Assembly (NCBI RefSeq): GCF_011601265.1
Contig: NZ_JAAOLX010000006.1
Coordinates: forward strand, 124,001 to 188,000
Length of the DNA: 64,000 nucleotides
Source: Iodobacter violaceini
GTDB taxonomy: Bacteria; Pseudomonadota; Gammaproteobacteria; Burkholderiales; Chitinibacteraceae
Direction of reading: 5' to 3'
In this document: one piece after another, positions 43,521 through 51,100 of the stretch
Layout of the letters: the number at the start of each line of letters is the position of its first letter
How positions within the stretch are numbered: position 1 is the stretch's first letter
Translations under genes and position numbers: made by a program
Notes under the pieces: generated by a model
What the model saw: the letters and a program-made list of their open reading frames with translations, nothing else
Told to the model about the DNA's origin: nothing
The model's database searches: none

Positions 43521-45050
43521 ATGCATTCGATTCGTATTCGACTCATTGTGTTATTTATCGTGATGACCACATCCATCCTGGCTGCATTCGGCATTTATGC
43601 TCAGGGTTTGCTCTCCCATGAGCTGGAGTTGCGTTTTGAGCAATTGCAAAAAGAAACAATAAACCGGCTCACCATTAGCTTGCCCCGGCCGCTGTGGGAT
43701 CTGAACCCTGCATCCGCGCATAGAATAGTAAGCGCTGAAATATTGCCCGAAGAAGTACGTGGCATTTTAGTCTTGGATCTAGACGGGGAGCGATTCGCTT
43801 CTGTACAAAAAAGCTCAGACAAGCAAATTACAAACCAATGGACAGACATTCAGGGAATTCATATTACCCAGCCGCTATACCGTGATATAGATGCCTCAAA
43901 TAACACAAGCAAAAACATACCCCTTGGCGAAGTAAGCGTTTATTTCTCCAGGGAGCGCATTGATGCGGCTCTGAGCGCCAATATCTGGCGAAGAGCACTG
44001 GAAATCTTAGTCATAGACTCTATCCTGCTGCTGGCCTTTACATTCAGTTTAAGAATGGTATTTACCCCTCTGAGCCAATTGCGTGATGCCCTCTTCGCTT
44101 TATCACGCCATGATGGCGATGAAGCAGAAGAGCTGGCTGAAACGCAGCTCAGCGAGTTTAGTGAAGTCATTCAGGGCTTCAACCAGACTCAGCGCAAACT
44201 CAGGCGCATTATGGGTCGCCGCCGCCAGGCAGAAGATGCCAGTAAACAAGCCTATACCGATTTGCAAGCCGCTCAGGCATCTTTGCTTCAATCAGAAAAA
44301 ATGGCTTGTCTGGGCAGCTTAGTTGCCGGTGTAGCCCATGAAATCAATACACCTGTTGGGATTGTACTGACCAGCGCCTCTGTACTCAGCGATGCAACAT
44401 TTCAACTCAAAAATGCCATGAGTGATGGTGCAATTCGAAAATCTTCGGTCATGCTTTATATCGAAACAGCAGAACAGACATCCCAACTGATTATGAGCAA
44501 CGCAGAACGGGCTGCCACCCTAATCCAAAGCTTTAAACAGGTGGCTGTCGATCAAACCAGCGAGCTGCGGCGGGAATACAAATTAAAAGAGTATATCGAT
44601 GAGGTGATTTCAAGCCTGCACCCTGCTCTCAAACAAAACGATGCGCAGGTCACGGTAAACTGCCCGGCAGAGATTGTTTTAGAAGGCTATCCAGGTGCGA
44701 TGGCACAGGTCATTACCAACCTCACCATGAATGCGCTGGCTCATGCCTTTAGCCCGGAAAAACAGGGGCAAATTGTAATCAGCGCAGAGCAAAACGGGGA
44801 GCTTGTAAAGATGAGTTTCAAAGACAATGGCAAGGGAATTTCGCAGGAACATATCGGCAAAATATTTGATCCATTTTTTACAACAAAACGCGGCCAAGGC
44901 GGTACCGGACTTGGCCTGAATATTGTATTCAATATCATCAATAAGCAATTCGGCGGCTCAATTACGGTGCAAAGCCCGCCAAATGAAGGCACTCGTTTTA
45001 TACTGCAGTTTCCATCAGTCAGCCCACAAACAACGCCCGGACCGCCTTAA
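43521..45050 (+). CDS. Orphan membrane sensor histidine kinase
   Basis: 509 residues from the ATG at 43521 (MHSIRIRLIVLFIVM); the frame opens at 43389. Helix 1 at ~8-28, a periplasmic domain of ~130 residues, helix 2 at ~160-181, a HAMP-like linker with coiled coil (~215-260), H-box with phospho-acceptor His273 in GVAHEINTPVGIV, N-box 'VITNLTMNALAHAF', G1 DNGKGIS, F-box FDPFFTTKR, G2 'GGTGLGLNIV'. It belongs to the family with long HisKA helices (DctB/ZraS-like style). No response regulator is adjacent. It is flanked by identical tRNA-Lys genes. Confidence 0.92.
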   Translation: MHSIRIRLIVLFIVMTTSILAAFGIYAQGLLSHELELRFEQLQKETINRLTISLPRPLWDLNPASAHRIVSAEILPEEVRGILVLDLDGERFASVQKSSDKQITNQWTDIQGIHITQPLYRDIDASNNTSKNIPLGEVSVYFSRERIDAALSANIWRRALEILVIDSILLLAFTFSLRMVFTPLSQLRDALFALSRHDGDEAEELAETQLSEFSEVIQGFNQTQRKLRRIMGRRRQAEDASKQAYTDLQAAQASLLQSEKMACLGSLVAGVAHEINTPVGIVLTSASVLSDATFQLKNAMSDGAIRKSSVMLYIETAEQTSQLIMSNAERAATLIQSFKQVAVDQTSELRREYKLKEYIDEVISSLHPALKQNDAQVTVNCPAEIVLEGYPGAMAQVITNLTMNALAHAFSPEKQGQIVISAEQNGELVKMSFKDNGKGISQEHIGKIFDPFFTTKRGQGGTGLGLNIVFNIINKQFGGSITVQSPPNEGTRFILQFPSVSPQTTPGPP

Positions 45051-45087
45051 AAAAAATATATCAGCAAAATTATTTTTTATAAATAGT

Positions 45088-45115
45088 TTGACAATGGAAA
45101 TTTATACGCTATAAT
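45088..45115 (+). promoter_or_regulatory. Promoter of the second tRNA-Lys (TTT)
   Basis: TTGACA (45088-45093), 16-base spacer, TATAAT (45110-45115): both hexamers are perfect. The tRNA begins 18 bases downstream of the -10 element. Confidence 0.92.
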
Positions 45116-45132
45116 CCGCATCTCTTTAGAGC

Positions 45133-45208
45133 GGGTCGTTAGCTCAGTTGGTAGAGCAGCGGACTTTTAATCCGTTTGTCGCAGGTTCGAATCCCGCACG
45201 ACCCACCA
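45133..45208 (+). tRNA. tRNA-Lys (TTT), second identical copy
   Basis: Identical over 76 bases to the tRNA at 43027, with five matching bases (AGAGC) immediately upstream as well. Anticodon TTT, CCA encoded. It has its own promoter and terminator. Confidence 0.98.
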
Positions 45209-45225
45209 GGTATATTAAGCATTTA

Positions 45226-45250
45226 GCCCAGTCTTCGGATTGGGCTTTTT
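45226..45250 (+). terminator. Terminator of the second tRNA-Lys (TTT)
   Basis: GCCCAGTC (45226-45233), TTCG tetraloop, GATTGGGC (45238-45245), then TTTTT. It is closely similar to the terminator at 43221. Confidence 0.92.
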
Positions 45251-45428
45251 GCTTTTTAAGCAGCCGGAACCGCTTTCAGCCCGACACACAGGTTGCTTTG
45301 TTTATCCTGCACAAACCCGCTCCCGCTCCAGTTCAAATCACACGCAGCCCATTGCCCATTCGCCTGTTTTTAATGGTGGGCGGCCTTTGCACGTCTATAA
45401 CGATTTATCCCATATGCGGAGCATCGTT

Positions 45429-45896
45429 ATGCGCTTCTTCTATGCCCTTCTCTTTATAAATTCTGCAACCATGGCTGCCGGGCTCATGCCCCAGCCAGGC
45501 CAATGGGAAATCACCAGTGAGATGCTGCCTGAACAAAAAGCAATGATAAGCCAGATGAAGCCGGAAATGCTGAAACAAATGCAGCAGCCCAATATGCGCT
45601 TTGATCTTAAAGCCGGAACCATAATCATGTCGTCCTGCTTATCCAAAGACAAAGAAACCAGCTGGCAACTGATGGGGCACAAGCAGCAGAAGAATTGCGA
45701 CATGCCCAAAATCAGCAATAGCGGCAATACGGTCATTATGGATATGCAATGCCATCAGCCACACCCTTCAGCCATGCACAGCGTGATTCAATTCAGCCCG
45801 TCCAGAGACAGCTATCAGTTTGAACATCAGATAAAAGCACAGAACAGAACAATGACGGTAAAAGGCAGCGCCAGGCGGCTGGGGGATTGCAAATAA
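45429..45896 (+). CDS. DUF3617-family exported protein
   Basis: 155 residues from the ATG at 45429, with GGAG seven bases upstream; the frame opens at 45240 but the upstream part overlaps the tRNA terminator. Signal peptide MRFFYALLFINSATMAAG, then 'PQPGQWEITSEML', 'CLSKDKETSWQLMG', CDMPKIS and a C-terminal DCK. The paired cysteines and GQWEIT motif fit PF12276 (DUF3617), small periplasmic proteins of unknown role. Convergent with the next gene. Confidence 0.85.
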   Translation: MRFFYALLFINSATMAAGLMPQPGQWEITSEMLPEQKAMISQMKPEMLKQMQQPNMRFDLKAGTIIMSSCLSKDKETSWQLMGHKQQKNCDMPKISNSGNTVIMDMQCHQPHPSAMHSVIQFSPSRDSYQFEHQIKAQNRTMTVKGSARRLGDCK

Positions 45897-45908
45897 GACG
45901 TGCAAACG

Positions 45909-45933
45909 AAACGTGGGCAGAGCTGCCCACGTT
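45909..45933. terminator. Hairpin between convergent genes
   Basis: AACGTGGGCA (45910-45919) pairs perfectly with TGCCCACGTT (45924-45933) around GAGC. It lies between the DUF3617 gene (+) and a binding-protein gene (-). T-runs are weak, so termination is probable but not certain. Confidence 0.65.
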
Positions 45934-45942
45934 AAGGGATAT

Positions 45943-46734
45943 TTAGCCTTGAATGCGGAAGGTACGCAGGAATGGGGTATTGGTTTGTGGCCCGAACCAG
46001 CGATTAAAAATCAATTCAGCTTCGCCGCTTTTCTCGGTTTCTAATAATGTTTCATTAACCAGATTAAGCAGGCGTTTCTCATTCAGTTTCACCGCGACAG
46101 AAAGAATCTCTGTGGCATTTGAAAAGCTCGATAATTCATAATGCGATTTCGCAATCATTGAGTTCAAGGCACCAGCCAAAGTGGGTTCGTCATCCATCAC
46201 CACATCTACAGCCCCCTGCTCTAATGATTTAACGGCATCAGAAACATCCGCATAAGCCACAACATTCGCTTTTGGGTAGAGCTTTCTGGACAAATCTTCG
46301 CCTGTGGTGCCCCTGGAGACAGCAATTCGCGCCCTGGACAAGGATTCTGAAGTGGGATATCTGCCCTTTTTACTCAAGGCTTTTTGCGAGGCAACAAAAT
46401 AACCAATACTGCAGGCCACTTCACGCTCGCGCTCAGGCGTTTTGGTAAATGCAGCAACAATCACATCCACTTTGCCGGATTTTACACTGGGTATCCGCTC
46501 CACCGGGTCTACATCCTGCACCAGCAGTTTAACGCCCAGCTTTTTTGCAATAGCCGCTGCAAAATCAACGTCATACCCTGAAACAGTTTGATTTTTATTT
46601 CTTTGCCCAAATGGCGGAACATCTGCAGACACGCCCGCAATCAATGTACCACGCGCTTTAATTTTATCCAGCAGATCAGCATGCGCCAGCATGCTGCTTA
46701 TGCACAGTAAACCCGCCAAAAGTAATCGTTGCAT
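45943..46734 (-). CDS. Periplasmic amino-acid-type solute-binding protein (SBP_bac_3), copy 1
   Basis: 263 residues. Signal peptide MQRLLLAGLLCISSMLAHA, then the family-3 binding fold: 'DKIKARGTLIAGVSADVPPFGQ', 'GYDVDFAAAIAKKLGVKL', 'VIVAAFTKTPEREREVACSIGYFVA', 'ARIAVSRGTTGEDLSRKLYPKA', 'VDVVMDDEPTLAGAL'. Such proteins bind polar amino acids in the periplasm for an ABC importer. No permease or ATPase gene is adjacent. It is a paralogue of the next gene with long identical stretches, so the pair arose by tandem duplication. Confidence 0.9.
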   Translation of the reverse strand: MQRLLLAGLLCISSMLAHADLLDKIKARGTLIAGVSADVPPFGQRNKNQTVSGYDVDFAAAIAKKLGVKLLVQDVDPVERIPSVKSGKVDVIVAAFTKTPEREREVACSIGYFVASQKALSKKGRYPTSESLSRARIAVSRGTTGEDLSRKLYPKANVVAYADVSDAVKSLEQGAVDVVMDDEPTLAGALNSMIAKSHYELSSFSNATEILSVAVKLNEKRLLNLVNETLLETEKSGEAELIFNRWFGPQTNTPFLRTFRIQG

Positions 46735-46977
46735 ACAAAGCCCCAGGCAATAAACAGCACACCATTGCCGTATCAGATTAGAGAGAACTAATCTTAAAGC
46801 CCTTTCACAACGACAGTCATACTGTGGTAATCACCAACTGTGGAACACGCTTAACTGTGTCTGCATTCAAAAGCAGCACAATAAGCAGTTTCACTTACTT
46901 TTGACAGGTCTTTGTTACAGAATTACAACACTAACATTACATGTAAACCTTACAAAATAATGCTCGGTGTTGTTAAA

Positions 46978-47769
46978 TTAACCACGAATTTTAAAAGTGC
47001 GTGGAAATGGTGTTGCCGTTTGCGGCCCAAACCACTGATTAAAGATTCGCTCTGCCTCACCGGTGTTTTCCATTTCGATCAGTGTTTCATTAATCAGATT
47101 CATCAAACGCTTTTCACCTAATTTAGCGGCAATGGCATAAATCTCAGTGGCATTGGCGTAGCTGGATAATTCAAACTGAGTCTTATTGGACATCTTGCTT
47201 AAAGAGCGTGCCAGTGAAGGCTCGTCATCCACCACTGCATCAATTTTTCCATCTTCTAAAAAACGCACCGCTTCAGGAATATCATCAAAAGCAATAACCG
47301 TTGCCTTTGGATACTGCTTGCGTACCAAATCTGAGCCTGTTGTTCCGCGGGCTACGCCAATATTGGCTTTTGCCAGGGATTCAGGTGAAGGAAACTTGCC
47401 CTTCTTTGATAAAACTTTTTGTGCGGCAACAAAATAGCCATTACTGCAGTTAACTTCACGCTCACGCTCGGCTGTTTTTGTAAACGTAGCAACCAGGATG
47501 TCAATTTTGCCCGTCTTGACTGCAGAAATACGCTCATTTGGATCTAAATCCTGCACTACAAGCTTTACGCCTAATTTCTTAGCAATCGCACCCGCAAAAT
47601 CCACATCGTAGCCAGAAACGGTCTGGTTTTTATTTCTTTGGCCAAATGGCGGGATATCGGCACGCACACCGGCCACCATAGATCCGCGGGCTTTAATCGT
47701 ATCTAACAAGTCAGCGTGAGACGCCAGGCTGCTTAATGCAAACAACGAAGCAAGCAAAAATTTATTCAT
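46978..47769 (-). CDS. Periplasmic amino-acid-type solute-binding protein (SBP_bac_3), copy 2
   Basis: 263 residues from the ATG at 47769 (MNKFLLASLFALSSLASHA signal peptide); the frame opens ten codons earlier. It shares with copy 1 'PPFGQRNKNQTVSGYDVDF', 'AIAKKLGVKL', 'DDEPSLA' versus 'DDEPTLA' and the ending 'NQWFGPQTATPFPRTFKIRG'. The two have the same length and orientation, 243 bases apart. No transport partners are nearby; it may share an importer encoded elsewhere or act as a sensor ligand carrier. Confidence 0.9.
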   Translation of the reverse strand: MNKFLLASLFALSSLASHADLLDTIKARGSMVAGVRADIPPFGQRNKNQTVSGYDVDFAGAIAKKLGVKLVVQDLDPNERISAVKTGKIDILVATFTKTAEREREVNCSNGYFVAAQKVLSKKGKFPSPESLAKANIGVARGTTGSDLVRKQYPKATVIAFDDIPEAVRFLEDGKIDAVVDDEPSLARSLSKMSNKTQFELSSYANATEIYAIAAKLGEKRLMNLINETLIEMENTGEAERIFNQWFGPQTATPFPRTFKIRG

Positions 47770-48123
47770 TTTTATATACCCTAAAGTTGTCGATGTCATT
47801 TACAAGCCGGTCAGGATTGCACTGATACATAAGCTTTTACTAATCTTATGCGTTTGAGATAATTTAACAATAGGGGATAAATCGCAGGTGCAGCGACCTG
47901 GAAACAGTGCTAACGCTTTTTTAGCAGCAGATGAATAAAAACAGGCTGGCTTTTATGGATGACAAACGCCTTCGGTCAGGCCTCTGCCGAAAACGGCTTA
48001 CTCAAAATAAAACAGCCCCGCTGCGTTTACTTAAAAACGAACGGGGCCATTAACCAAATCAAATGACATCTAACAGACGGGCTTTTCAAAGTAAATCTGC
48101 CTCAAAGCAGCCGTCACGCCAGC
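47770..48123. other. Gap between copy 2 and pilL with a terminator
   Basis: 354 bases. It holds the upstream region of the binding-protein gene and, at 48015-48047, a terminator for the Pil-Chp operon. Nothing else is recognised. Confidence 0.6.
48015..48047 (-). terminator. Rho-independent terminator of the Pil-Chp operon
   Basis: GCCCCG (48015-48020) pairs with CGGGGC (48042-48047), with an inner CGTTT/AAACG stem; on the minus strand a T-rich tract follows. About 75 bases after the pilL stop. Confidence 0.8.
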
Positions 48124-51100
48124 TTAAGACTTAATAAAGCTCCTGATCTGGCCTAACAACTCCTCTTCCTGATAAGGCTTTCCAAGGAAGGCATTCACGC
48201 CCAGCTCAAATGCGTAGTTCTTATGTTTATCAGCCGTTCGCGAAGTAATCATGATGATAGGAATCTGCCGCGTGCTTTCATTTGCCCGCACATTCCGGGT
48301 GAGCTCAAACCCATCCATGCGCGGCATTTCAATATCAACCAGCATTACATCAGGAATCACATCAGAAAGCTGTTGCAAAGCATCCACACCATCTTTAGCG
48401 GTGAGGACCTGGAAGCCTTCACGCGCCAATAAACGGCCCGTGATTTTGCGCACCGTAAGCGAATCATCCACCACCATCACCAACGGTGTTGTTTTCAGCT
48501 CTTCAGGAACCATCTGCACCGCCGCACTGCGTGTTTCACCGCGAGCGAGGAGGGTGAGCGGATTCATAATCATCACCACATCACCATTCCCCAGCACGGT
48601 TGCGCCGGTTACACCCGGAATACGGGCCAGCTGTGGTCCAATGGTTTTCACCACCACTTCCTGATTGCGTACCAGCTCATCCACATGCAGCGCCATACGC
48701 CCGGTACCACTGCGCAGCAACAAAATGGTGTTGTAGCGCTTTTGCTCTGGCACTGAGACAGCATCGCCTAAAAGCCTTGGCAGGTATGCAAAAGGATAGC
48801 GGTGATCCATCCACTCCTGGAAACGGTTCTCGTAAATTCGCTCTAAAACACCGAGCTTAATTTCCTGAACCTGCTCGATCATTCCGGAAGGAATAGCAAA
48901 TTGCTCTCCACCCGCTTTAACCAGTACAACCTGGGTCACGGCCAGAGTCAGAGGCAGATAAATGGTAAAGGTTGTACCCACACCGGCCTGGCTTGATACA
49001 TCAATCCGCCCGCCCAAATCACCCAGCTTATTCTTCACCACATCCATGCCGATACCACGGCCGGAAAGTGCAGTCAGCGAGCTGGCCGTACTGATGCCCG
49101 GCTCGAAAATAAGCCCGGTCACCATCTGATCACTTGCCTGCGGGCCAATTAAACCTTTTTCTACCCCCTTAGCCCGTAAGGACTCCAGATCAAGCCCTTT
49201 GCCATCATCTTTTAACACCAGAACCAGCTCATTGCCTTCCTGGCGAACTTCAACCTGTACTTCACCAAACTCTGACTTGCCCAGTGCAATCCGCCGCTCG
49301 GTGCTTTCCAGACCATGGTCGATCGCATTGCGCAGCATATGCTCAAACGGCGACATCATCTGATCCAGCACACCACGGTCTACTTCCACACGACCGCCGC
49401 GCAGCTCCAGATTGACCTTTTTACCGACTTCCTTACCCGTCTGACGGGTAAGGCGGTAAAGCCGGTCTGACAAGCTGCTGAACGGCACCATGCGTACACG
49501 CATCAGGCTTTGCTGCAACTCTTTGGTCATCCGCGCCTGCTGCATTAATGCACCAGTTGAATCATCGTGGTTTTTCAACAAGTTTTGCTGAATCGTTGCA
49601 ACGTCGTTAACGCTCTCGGCAATAAAACGAGTCACTTCCTGCAAACGTGTAAACCGATCGAACTCAAGCGGATCAAAGTTGGCCTCATGGCCATCCTGAA
49701 TCTTCGCCTGCATTTGCGATTCAGCCTGAATTTCCAGCTCACGGAGCTGGCTGCGCAAACGATTCACGTTTTCTGTTAAATCAAGCAGAGAGGTCTTCAT
49801 GGTGATCATTTCGGCTTCAATACGCGATCTGGCGATCGATACCTCACCGGCCTGATTAACCAGCTGATCCATCAGCTCGGATTTAACCCGAATCGTGGTC
49901 CCGCTTTCCACTTCAGCAGCCACTGGAACAACGGCCTGCACAACCGGAGCAGGCTGCTTCACACCTTTTAATTCATCCGCCAGAGATTGAATCAAATCAA
50001 AATCGGCATCCAGCGCATCAAGAAGCGCAGCAGAATAGTGATTTCCTGCCGCCAGCAAACGGCTTTCCATCTGGTGAGCAACCTCACCCATACGCATGGC
50101 ACCTGCCATCCGCGCACTGCCCTTGAAGGTGTGTAACAGCCGCTTCAGAGCGCCTGATTCTTTCTGCACTTCATCCGGCAGGCGTAAACCACGCAGGGAG
50201 CTGCTGATTTGTTGCATCAGCTCATCCGCTTCTTCGATGAACACGGGCAATAGCTGCTCATCAATATCGTCGGCCTGCAGGCTGTCCAGCTCGGATTTAC
50301 GCTGAACATCATGCTTATCCATAAGCTGTTCAAACGGAGTAAGCGACTCCATATCCAGCAGGCTGACTACTTCTTCATCATCGTCCTGCTGATCCAGCAA
50401 GCTGCTCAGCGGTGACAGCGGCTCAGCGGCCGGCTCTGGCATAGCAGAAGGCTCAGGCAGAACAAGAGCCTCAGCCTGATCAGGCAGCACATCACTGAAG
50501 CCGGTATCTGCATCTTCATGCAGAGCTTCTGCAATATCTGCCTCATGCTGATCGTCGGATAAATGATCAAACGAACCGAGCGCTTCAATAGGTTCTTCGT
50601 CTTTAAAGATATCTGCAGCGGACTCTGCAGCAAATACCTCTGTCAGTACTTCGCTTGCAAGTTCATCATGGGATTCATGCAGGGCAAGCAGCTCATCCTG
50701 CTCAGACAACGCTTCAGCAACAGCGGTTTCCGGCTCGTCATGCAGAACGTCAGGCGCTGTAATATCCAGATCAAGCGTCGTTTCAAGCCCTGCCAGGCCT
50801 GCTGACTCATCCAGGGTTAACTCAAGCTCATGCTCTGCCTGCACAACCGGCGGCTCGATAAGCTCAAGCTCAACAAGCTGAGCTTCGGGTGTTTCATCCA
50901 GCGAAATTTCGTAGGTTTCGGCTTGCAGATTTTGTAAAGCAAGAATTTCTGCCTCTGCAAAGCCTGGCACTTCAAGCGCAAAGATCGATTCCAGCATGCT
51001 GGCAATACGAGTAACCGCCTGATCAAGTGCTGGCTCCTGCCCGATCACCATTTCACCCTGCTGCTGCACAGCATGTTCAAGGCTGTAGGCTAATTCGCCC

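Noticed and set aside
43103-45208. Integrative genomic island at a tRNA-Lys site
   Set aside because: The repeats are complete tRNA genes with their own promoters, and no integrase or mobility gene lies between them; duplication is equally likely.
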